A DNA stretch of 64,000 bases, from assembly GCA_001599295.1 (NCBI GenBank), contig BCGN01000012.1, positions 124,001 through 188,000 on the forward strand, read 5' to 3'. This DNA is from Sporopachydermia quercuum (lineage: Eukaryota > Ascomycota > Sporopachydermiomycetes > Sporopachydermiales > Sporopachydermiaceae). The notes under the pieces are model-generated. The model was not told the origin of the DNA. It searched no databases and worked only from the letters and a program-made list of their open reading frames with translations. The translations under genes and the position numbers were made by a program. Positions 55,720-64,000 of this stretch are shown here, piece by piece; positions within the stretch are counted from its first letter, which is position 1; every line of letters begins with the position of its first letter.

Positions 55720-56682
55720 GTTTAGTATGACGAATATAAGCCGAGATAGAGACTGGAAAGTTTGGGATTTGGACTTTTTTCATGATACTAAATACGATCT
55801 GGCAATAGTGAAAAATAAATAGTAATATCAGCAATATCTTTTTGGTCATCACTTGAGCGAGTCATTCAAACTCAGTCAACAGCTTTCACAACTTTTCACA
55901 GATCTATGTTGTAACTATGGCTGATTTAAGGCTAGTAGGTATGTGTAATTGGATTAGGATATGTTATATCCAAGGGGTAGAAGAAAGAAAAAGACTGAAT
56001 AAAATAAAAGAAAATAAAAGAAAGTATAGTAAAAAGTTTTAGAAATGAGAAATTACTATTGAATTGGGAAGTAGGTTACTGAATAAAATAAGAATTGAAA
56101 ATCAGTATTTCATATATTTTATATTCTAATGGTGCTAAGTGTGTTCATTATTATAATTATCATATATGATAATGTCTCGCGTTCATTCAATTAGCCCTAT
56201 GTAATGCACTTGTAAGGTTGTTATTAAGACTACGACTAAGAATTCTGCTAAGTAACAAAAGGATTACAATCATTTGTTATACCTGATCCATCGCATCAAA
56301 TATCATTCTTATAGTATGTTTTCACTATATTTATATTATATTTATATTTCTATATAAACATAAGCAGTTATGAGTTAATTTTAAGGTCATAATAGCAGTT
56401 ATCACTTAGCACTTATCCTATAGTTATGTTATCAGCAGCTAGTAATTCGTACCATTGATTACTTTTCAACCCATTTATATCGTAAAATTTGCTATCTCCA
56501 TGCTCAGAAAATCATTGTCGTTCATGTAAACACATTTATCAGTAATTGTATATTTATANTGTAGTGCATGTAGAACATGCATAACTTTTTGTAGTCCCTG
56601 TAGTTAAGTATACCCATTCCCTTTTATGCCATTTACCCGATTGTTCTTCTCTCATATGACTCTTTACTACTACCAGTATTAT
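55720..56682. other. Intergenic between convergent ABP1 and lipase genes
   Basis: 0.96 kb, AT-rich. Contains AAAATAAAAG-type repeats near 55997-56020 and alternating TTTATAT tracts near 56325-56360 that resemble ARS-type AT blocks. One ambiguous base near 56560. No gene seen. Confidence 0.45.
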
Positions 56683-58576
56683 CTATAATTGCTCACGAAG
56701 TTTGGCAACCCAAAACTTCAATACTGCCACACCCTTTGGCGAGTCTTTTACTCCTCTTCGTGCTATTATATTGGCATGAGTATTCCAGACCATCATATAA
56801 ACAGCGTATTTCTCCCATTTTAACGTATTCAAGTTCACCATTATTTCCTTTTCGTCTTTCGACAAAGACAAGACTTCACCTTGAACTAAAATTCCTTCAT
56901 TTAGCTCTTCTCCACCTAAATCGGGCTCAATTTTACTTGGTAATCTTTCCTGAACAGCTGATATAACAACAGCCTTTACGGACTCAAGATTCTTGTTAGA
57001 ATCCAATTTGGCGTTGCTGTCTCTTCGCTTACGTTCATCTCTTGCATCACTCATAGCTTCAGCCTCGTTTTTGATATCTGCACTGTCGACATTAAGAAAC
57101 TCAATCACTCTTTCTGTTACTTCTGCAGCTTCATTTGATACCTTCGATGCTCTCCTTGATCGATTCTCTATGAGGCTTTCCGAGGATAGATCTCCAAGAA
57201 GGTAATCTTCTACTGCTTCAGAGGAATAAGCTTCAGAAATTGTCGGTGACAATTGGTTCGAAGAAACTTCAGACTCGTCCAGGGGAGCAGTTGTATATGG
57301 CCCATTTTTACGTTCAGCCACATAGTTATTACTGTTTTTGGAGCTATCTAAAGCATCAGTTGCTGTTTCAGCTAATTTTTGAGCCACAGCTGCCCCATTG
57401 AGCTTATCAAACTTGTGTCCCTCATGTCCCTTACCATCAGGAACATCTATCTCTCTTTCCTGAGGTTTTGCATCCCTTAATATTACAAACAATTCTTGCC
57501 ATTCTTTCTTAGACACCTTTTCTGATTTGCTAGACTTGAACCTAGCAACCCGGAATCCGCTTCTAACTGTTCCATACATAGACAAGCAAATGGCTATAGG
57601 TAGAAATATTGGCAATATCATTATAATTGACATATAAACACCGACAATTCTCCTTGTCACTCCAAGTTTGCTTTTACTTTTCCTTCTTTGTTCTTTCGGT
57701 AAAAGCCTTGATCGTCTGAAATCTGCTACCAGGGGTCCTTCCATTAAAATCTGTTCTGGAAACGTCAATTGTCCTAATACACTTAGAAATTCAGGATTAT
57801 CGTCTTCCTCGGCTTCAAATCCTTTAAATTTCAAATCAACAAGCTTCCAATCATTCCAAGGATTCCTATCGTAAATGTATCCAGTATAAAAGCTTACGAC
57901 TCTATCAAAACGCAAATTAACAAATAGATACCTTTTCTCGAACATTGCTAAAGCTTTATAATAGCATAATCCCGGATTTGTCAGGTCTATCAATATTCGC
58001 GATCTGCTAATAAACATATCACGTCCTGATTGGCCCAATAGAATTTTCCCCATCTTATTTCGAAACATATCAAAGAAGCTTTTCTCAAAGAAATGAACTC
58101 CCATGAAAGGAGAAGCAAACGTAGTGAAAGTCTTTGGTTTAATTGAATCAAAAGCACCAAGCTCAAATAAACGTCCAATTACGTATCTGACAATAATGCC
58201 GCCCATAGAATAGCCCACTACACTTAAATCTGTTACTATTTGATTTTTTTCGCTAAGAGCTTTAATACGAGCGAATACTTCATTTATGATTCTTTCACCG
58301 CAGACAACAATTCCATCGTATGTTCTGAAGTTTTCGTTTGATTTTGTTACAAGGATATCAATTGAAGATTCAGTTGAATCCTTCAGTTCTTCCTGTATTA
58401 TTTCTTTCATTGATTCCATATGTTTAGAGGATCCCCATAGGCTAGAACGATGGGTTATGTTAGTACTGTGACGGACAGGTTTATGCAGTACTGCAGTAGC
58501 AAAAAGAATAATCAAGGAAAAAGATAACATACCCATGGACCAAGATAAAAAGATGAATATCAGCGGATTCCGTCAT
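56683..58576 (-). CDS. DUF676 serine lipase (Lpl1/Rog1 type), one intron
   Basis: Minus-strand exons 58533-58576 and 56683-58441 join to 600 residues. The 91-nt intron has GTATGT, TACTAAC (complement of 58459-58465) and a TAG acceptor. Exon 1 codes 'MTESADIHLFILVHG' and the join produces 'VHGLWGSSKHM', the family's oxyanion-hole block. The nucleophile is Ser93 in 'VVGYSMGG'. 'TFASPFMGV', 'FEKRYLFVNLRFDRVVSFYTG' follow as in fungal DUF676 lipases. A strong hydrophobic hairpin ('MSIIMILPIFLPIAICLSMY') at about 285-310 would anchor it in a membrane or lipid droplet. The last 250 residues are charged. Saccharomyces relatives are Lpl1 (YOR059C, lipid-droplet phospholipase), Rog1 and YDL109C; Lpl1 seems closest from memory. 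Confidence 0.88.
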
Positions 58577-59658
58577 TATAAGTAAAATACTCAAAGTTTC
58601 TATTGAGACTCTGCTAGACTCGAGATATGTTATCCGATGAATACCAGGTATTCAGCGCTCTAAAGAATTAGAGGTACTTGGAGAGTACTAATGCAAAAGC
58701 CTTTATGATGCTGTTCTTAATTTATGATTGATTTGTTGAACTATGATGATTCAATATAATCTGGTTTCATAACAGTATATAATACGTGTTCTGAGTGTAG
58801 TTTGTGGTAAGATTATGCTTGATTTGTTTAAATAATGGTAATCGTCACCATTAGGATAATAGTTGATCAGCACACTACTATCAGAAGTATCAGATATAGT
58901 ACACTGATTTGTCATTACCTTTCAAAGATTGATATATATATATATCATATAAAGTGCAATTTGACGCATATAATATAACATCGCAGGTGCTTTCACAGTA
59001 ATCAATAGTACAGTATATAAGTATGAATAATGCTATGATACAACTACATGATAAGTAAGAAGAGAAATCGTTGTAAGGTTACTGATGACATGAAATAATA
59101 AGGAGATAAGAGGAAATAACGGAAATAATAAGGGTTTTCATTTCATTGTGATAGTAAATGCAAACCGGAAGTTATGGGTATATATATAGGAAGATAATCT
59201 CCGAAAAATTCTCTCCCAATTCCCTTTAAGTGATGATTTTGACGAACCGAAGTGAGTTATCAAACATTCCGCATATTAAAACATATTATATCTTAATTAT
59301 TAATAACTGAGGATATTAACTTTGATGGTGATTCGGGTGGTTACAAACCGGGCATGAATCTCAGTGCTATTTGTTGTGTATCCTTAACTTGTAGGTAGTC
59401 CCTATGGTTAATATGATGTCAGAAAGGATTATACTTGGATGTTATTAATTCTACAGCAAACTTTATGTTATCTACAGTTATTACTTAAAATAATACCAAA
59501 AACAAAAGAAACTTCATTATACCTTTCGAAGAACCAAGAATAATTAATGGTGTTGAAATTTTTACTCACTTGCTTAATATGAAGTATCTATACAATTCAA
59601 CCCCTCCGGCATATCCTGTATTATTGTACCAACCTTCAAAATAATTAGGCATCAATAC
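58577..59658. other. Intergenic, lipase promoter to secreted orphan 3' end
   Basis: 1.08 kb. A TA microsatellite at about 58931-58945. Otherwise only AT-rich sequence. Confidence 0.5.
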
Positions 59659-60804
59659 TCAAACGCTTGTTGCAGAGACGGCAAGATCACTTAAAATTGT
59701 TAAGTATGTTGGCAGAGTAGAAGTTGAGTTGATAAAACTCAGAGTTGGCTGTATCGTTGTAGTATTATGGGTAACTATGTTACTGTTAATACTACTTACG
59801 CCAATGCTGAGACCACTGGATGGTTCAACAGTTGCACTTGGGTCTATTACCAAAGCAGGATCAGTGGTTGTGAAAGTTAATGTCAATGTTTGAGTTGACG
59901 ACGTTGGTCCAGTTTCCGCGACATTGTCACCGAGTTGGGTAACTGTTACTGTTACACCTGGTTCTTTAACTGTTACTGTCACAGTTGAAGCAGCATCGCA
60001 AGAATCAGACAAGCTTTCTCCATTGGATATTTTGAGCTCGCTTCCTGAAGCTAAATCTAGTTCATCTCCTTCAGCATCAGATCCTGAAGCAGCTGCTATA
60101 GAACTTATTCCATTCGTTTGCTCAGCATCATCATTTGTCAAAGTTTTGTAGTAAGTTCTACTAATTGTAGAGTCTAGGTTTGTTAGAACAGATGTGGCAC
60201 ATCCATTATCATCACATGAGGTAACAGTTTGAATTTTAGTGAGAACACTGTCGTATTGACTTTCAACATCATAACCAGCTTTATTGACACTTGATGCTTC
60301 AGCGGGTTGACACTCAGGCTCAGTGCAGGTTGTCACAGTTTGAGTGAAGGTGACCGTAGAATCTCCTCCTTCTTTTGGAGCTAAGGTGCTGTCATTTTCA
60401 GGACCTTCAGTCACAGTAGAGGCATCAGTCATGATAGGGGCACCAGAGGCATCCGAAGAGGCACCAGGTACATCAGAAGAATGATACTCAGTAACAGTAA
60501 TGGTGCGTTCCTCTTCAGTACAAGCATTATCGGAGCATGAGGTAATACTCTCGATTGTGAAAATCGGTGTGTACTCAACAGCGGTAAAGTATGTAACTTC
60601 AGTAGGTAAGATGTTACCTTCAGAGTCCGAGGTGAAAGTAGAGGCAACAGCAGCTTGTAATGTGAGACTTGAATTATAGTCAAGGGGACTTGAAAGATCT
60701 CTTGCCTTCAAGTTTGATGGTGCGTAGCCTCCGTATCTTTCAGCTCGTATGGCATGGCTCACGGCGATTGATGAAAGTGATATAGCAATAGTTTGGTACC
60801 ACAT
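59659..60804 (-). CDS. Secreted Ser/Thr-rich cell-surface protein of unknown function
   Basis: 381 residues. A signal peptide ('MWYQTIAISLSSIAVSHA') is followed by a Kex2-like site ('NLKARD'). The body has three spaced copies of a short Cys-pair unit: 'ITSCSDNACTEEE', 'VTTCTEPECQPAE' and 'VTSCDDNGCATS', each Cys-x4-Cys in a Thr/Val-rich beta-prone context. A fourth lone Cys ('SDSCDAASTVTVTV') follows. This resembles the VT-x-C-x4-C units of yeast wall proteins such as Sed1 and flocculin stalks, but it is not a clear orthologue of any. Several N-x-S/T sites lie at the C terminus, which ends in a moderately hydrophobic 18-residue stretch ('PTYLTILSDLAVSATSV') that might be a weak GPI signal. 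Probably a wall protein. Confidence 0.72.
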   Translation of the reverse strand: MWYQTIAISLSSIAVSHAIRAERYGGYAPSNLKARDLSSPLDYNSSLTLQAAVASTFTSDSEGNILPTEVTYFTAVEYTPIFTIESITSCSDNACTEEERTITVTEYHSSDVPGASSDASGAPIMTDASTVTEGPENDSTLAPKEGGDSTVTFTQTVTTCTEPECQPAEASSVNKAGYDVESQYDSVLTKIQTVTSCDDNGCATSVLTNLDSTISRTYYKTLTNDDAEQTNGISSIAAASGSDAEGDELDLASGSELKISNGESLSDSCDAASTVTVTVKEPGVTVTVTQLGDNVAETGPTSSTQTLTLTFTTTDPALVIDPSATVEPSSGLSIGVSSINSNIVTHNTTTIQPTLSFINSTSTLPTYLTILSDLAVSATSV

Positions 60805-62316
60805 CGTAAAACATAAACTATGAGATGATAGAAACGATAAGTCAAATTAAAGGAAAGACCTATCTCCGATCAAGCTCAAACGAAAGAGTGATAGTGGTAA
60901 TCGAATAACAAGCGACAGGTTGCAGAGTGGTAACAGCAGAGAGCACGTTAATTAGAATAAGTCTCAGTGTTCAAGGAGTGAATGTGCAACAGTGCTTGCA
61001 AGTAGTACTTAGTTTTAAATGAGTGGATGAGATTGGATCTCTTGATGTCAGTTGCTAACGGATTTAAGCGATTGACATTTAGTGAATGAATTGTGTTGAA
61101 GAAAAACAGAAGCAGAGAGAAACAACTAGCAACTGGAATGAGAAAGAAGTCAAAAGGAATGATAAAATAAAATAATAGAGTTAAGGGGATTCTAGTATAT
61201 TGAATATCAACTAGATAACCGTTGAAGGGAGACCAAATATCCTTATGTTACAATCCTATTCCAAATGCCAAATCTTAGAATTACTAAATTTATCGCCTCG
61301 CTTAAAAATACTGAAGAAAGATTGATTCTTCATTTTTCGACTACTTGTAAACTCTATATGCACTAGAAACTCTCTTGACAAGATGAAATTGAATCCAGGA
61401 ACTGATTTCACGCTCTACAAACTTGAACCACGAACGTACTGGCATGAGCTATTACCAGATGAAAGGCATCCCTTCATATCTTTATCGAAATTGAACCAAG
61501 AGGTTTCAATTGATAGTCTAAGAATAGAAAAATGCCATAACCATGAACATTCCTTTAACTAAAACAGTATTTATTTCTCATTAATTCCTATTTCGTCTTA
61601 AAAGCTCATCGTGACGTTTAATGATTCCTTTTCAATACAATTGAATTTTCTTAATTGAGATAAAAATCATCAATTCTATTTCGCTTCACGCGTTTCATTA
61701 TTCTATTTTTTTTCTTCACTTTTTCGTGTTTCGCGTTTGTCGTGTTTTCAGCTTTCACTTTAAGTTGGTGAGGCTTGCTGTTAGGGAGGATAATCGAGCT
61801 GAGACGTGATATCAATTGTATTTGAGTGTCCGGTGAGATGATAGGGATTAAACGTATGTTTTGTCGTGTATTCGATAGGAAGTCGAACAAAATCTAGAAG
61901 TTAGGGTGAGAAGTAGCAAGTTTATTGCGCTGATGTAGATTATTCAGTGTCCGTTAATAAGGGATGCTAACCCTTTAATGGACTAAATTCATTTTGTATT
62001 CGGATATTGAGGAATCATAGAAACTGAGAGTAGAAGTGGAGAAATAGTTACTCACATTCTAGTGATTCTTGTTGAGCTGCTCATTATTAATAGAGTGAAT
62101 TCGAACCATCCTTTGAATTAGTGCTGGTTTGGAAGGGAATAGCGAGAGTGGGTGACTATAACGGAGCAAGTTGCACAGTTGTTTAGCGAAGTTACTTTAA
62201 GATTGTGGGTGTTTCAACCAACAGCGGTCATCAAAGAGTTATAACTTTCCAATATCCTTCCATTGAACACTTTACAGTATCAGTCCTTTAATCCTACTAT
62301 TCGAATAGTTTCAAAG
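60805..62316. other. Divergent promoter region, secreted orphan / TYR1
   Basis: 1.5 kb. A 59-codon ORF at 61383-61562 is listed separately; a minus ORF at 61651-61890 is low complexity. No RNA gene seen. Confidence 0.45.
61383..61562 (+). CDS. Possible 59-residue protein, doubtful
   Basis: ATG-to-TAA ORF 'MKLNPGTDFTLYKLEPRTYW...' with a balanced, non-repetitive composition (Trp, Tyr, His, charged residues) that looks more protein-like than other short ORFs here. No family recognised, no splice signals seen. Confidence 0.25.
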   Translation: MKLNPGTDFTLYKLEPRTYWHELLPDERHPFISLSKLNQEVSIDSLRIEKCHNHEHSFN

Positions 62317-63639
62317 ATGCCTACTGAGTCCGAAATAGATGAGTGGAAGCGAACGAAAATCATAGGCATCATAGGCTTAGGTGATATGGGTCTATTGTAC
62401 GCCAAAAGGTTTAGTGAAGCAGGTTGGAAAGTAGTGGGATGCGATAGAGAAGATCTAATTGAGACTACAAAAAGAAGATGCAGCGGAATTGATATTGAAA
62501 TACTGAAAAATGGTCATTTTGTTTCCCGATGTTCAGATTATATTATATACAGTGTTGAAGCAGAGAATATTAAGAAGATCGTTAGTTTATATGGACCATC
62601 TACAAAGATGGGATCAATTGTGGGGGGTCAAACTTCATGCAAGGCTCCAGAGATTGAAGCGTTTGACGACTATTTGCCTCAAGATGTAGAAATTATTTCC
62701 TGCCACTCAATGCATGGACCTCATGTGAACCCAAGGGGTCAACCACTTATTCTCATCAACCATCGGGCATCAGCTTCTAGTTTTGAATTTATCAAATCTC
62801 TATTTTCCTGCTTAGAATCAAAAGTCGAATATTTAACAGCCCAAGAGCATGATAGAATTACAGCAGATACACAGGCTGTTACTCATGCAGCTTTCCTGAG
62901 CATGGGTGTAGCTTGGAGAGCGAATAATCAATATCCGTGGAAAGTGGCTAGATGGACAGGTGGCTTGGAGAATGCTAAAATTAACATCTCGCTAAGAATT
63001 TTCTCTAATAAATGGCACGTTTATGCTGGTCTGGCCATCACTAATCCATCTGCTCATGAACAAGTGCTCCAGTATGCTGCTTCAGTCACTGGTCTATTCA
63101 AGTTAATGATCGAAGGGAAAAAGGAAGAGCTAAGAACTAGGCTACACAATGCAAAGAAGTTTGTTTTTGAAAACGAAGAACTCAATAAGAATCACAACTT
63201 GTTGTTATCTGATGATCTACTTGCTCAATATTCTTTGGGTAGTGTTCCTCCAGATAGGAGAACACCTAATTCACATTTGAGTCTGCTTGGTATTGTCGAT
63301 AGTTGGTATCAGCTGGAAATTGTTCCTTATGATCACATGATTTGTTCCACACCTTTGTTTAGAATTCTTCTTGGTGTAGTAGAGTACTTATTCTGTACAC
63401 CTGGTTTATTAGATGAATGTATTGAGTATTCTTTATCTGATCAAGTATTCAGGGCTGACGATTTGGAGTTTACTATTGCAGCAAGGCAATGGAGTAAGAT
63501 AATAGCAAATGGTGATTTCAAACATTATAGGGAACTATTTGAAGAGACACAACGGTATTTTGATCATATGTTCCCTGAAGCTACTAGAATCGGTAATGAG
63601 ATGATAGGGAATATTTTGTCTAACACCCATAATTCATAG
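62317..63639 (+). CDS. TYR1: Prephenate dehydrogenase (NADP)
   Basis: 440 residues from the ATG at 62317 ('MPTESEIDEWKRTK', matching yeast Tyr1 'MVSEDKIEQWKATK'); the frame upstream has no other ATG. NADP-binding 'IIGIIGLGDMGLLYAKRF' at about 16-33, then 'SDYIIYSVEA', 'GSIVGGQTSCKAPEIEAF', 'CHSMHGPHVNPRGQPL', 'HDRITADTQAVTHAAFLSMG', 'KWHVYAGLAITNPSAHEQ' and 'SLLGIVDSWYQL...YDHMICSTPLFRI', all close to Saccharomyces. It converts prephenate to 4-hydroxyphenylpyruvate in tyrosine synthesis in the cytosol. A CTG codon encodes the Leu of 'YAGLAITN', which is invariant in the family. No intron. Confidence 0.96.
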   Translation: MPTESEIDEWKRTKIIGIIGLGDMGLLYAKRFSEAGWKVVGCDREDLIETTKRRCSGIDIEILKNGHFVSRCSDYIIYSVEAENIKKIVSLYGPSTKMGSIVGGQTSCKAPEIEAFDDYLPQDVEIISCHSMHGPHVNPRGQPLILINHRASASSFEFIKSLFSCLESKVEYLTAQEHDRITADTQAVTHAAFLSMGVAWRANNQYPWKVARWTGGLENAKINISLRIFSNKWHVYAGLAITNPSAHEQVLQYAASVTGLFKLMIEGKKEELRTRLHNAKKFVFENEELNKNHNLLLSDDLLAQYSLGSVPPDRRTPNSHLSLLGIVDSWYQLEIVPYDHMICSTPLFRILLGVVEYLFCTPGLLDECIEYSLSDQVFRADDLEFTIAARQWSKIIANGDFKHYRELFEETQRYFDHMFPEATRIGNEMIGNILSNTHNS

Positions 63640-64000
63640 AATCAAACTCTCAAAGTCAAGCTTTTATTAAAAATTTTGCAAAATAAATTTGGCTTCCTGT
63701 ATATAATAACATATACTTCATGTCTGCTAGCTTTCTTCATTTCTATACTAGAGAGTGAGAAACCGGCTAGAAAGCTATTAATAAAACAAAATGGATACAT
63801 TTGACATCGTTACAATCCAAACCCACTAAGCAGTTTGAAAATTACTTGAAGATGATATTTTCTTGACGTTGAAGATATCTAGCATTCACTTGTTCTATTC
63901 TTTTACCCTTTCTTCTCTCTTGTCTTTTTCTCCTCTCAGATACCTCCATCACGTGGCTATCATTTTATGCCATGGTCCTATAATTTAATGATTACGTAAG
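63640..64000. other. 3' flank of TYR1 to window end
   Basis: 361 bases, AT-rich; nothing identified. Confidence 0.5.

Noticed and set aside
56325-56360. ARS-like TTTATATTT blocks as a replication origin
   Set aside because: Only partial matches to the 11-bp consensus, which is in any case species-specific; AT-rich DNA gives such matches by chance.

Overview
The window is nuclear DNA of a budding yeast (Saccharomycotina). It is AT-rich and holds single-copy yeast orthologues whose sequences align along most of their length with Saccharomyces proteins as I remember them (NOP56, TIF32, TYR1, SFA1, ERG8, TIM10, YKE2, LAS1, COQ9, CYT2, ABP1, UTR1, ECM33, PBA1, WHI3). CTG falls on invariant leucines in NOP56 and TYR1, so CTG looks like ordinary Leu. 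Eight genes carry 14 introns in total. Almost all have GTAAGT or GTATGT donors and most have a TACTAAC or close branch site. That is intron-rich for a budding yeast, and intergenic gaps of 1-3 kb are common. I would place it outside the compact Saccharomyces-type genomes but cannot name the genus.

Left part (1-31 kb): the 3' part of a WHI3-like RNA-binding protein gene; a large HAL/NPR1-type kinase with an odd Cys/His-rich tail and odd base use; a SUR7-family eisosome protein; an orphan coiled-coil protein; LAS1 (rRNA ITS2 endonuclease); a three-exon NAD kinase; a peroxisomal AMP-forming acyl-CoA ligase; and the GPI cell-wall protein ECM33 with a 731-nt intron.

Middle part (31-48 kb): a four-exon glycolipid transfer protein (HET-C2/GLTP family), eIF3a, a small conserved hypothetical, NOP56, a three-exon proteasome chaperone PBA1 whose first exon is only 6 nt, a four-exon prefoldin subunit YKE2, COQ9 and the class III alcohol dehydrogenase SFA1.

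Right part (48-64 kb): ERG8 (one intron) divergent from the cytochrome c1 heme lyase CYT2, TIM10 (one intron), ABP1 with two SH3 domains, a DUF676 lipase of the LPL1/ROG1 type (one intron), a secreted Ser/Thr-rich orphan, and TYR1.

The genes form no operon or cluster. Recurring themes are ribosome production (NOP56, LAS1, TIF32), mitochondrial assembly (TIM10, COQ9, CYT2), lipid metabolism or transport (ERG8, GLTP, lipase, ligase) and the cell surface (ECM33, SUR7, secreted orphan). I saw no tRNA, rRNA, CRISPR array, transposon or retroelement. About two dozen isolated ambiguous bases (n) occur, some inside genes.
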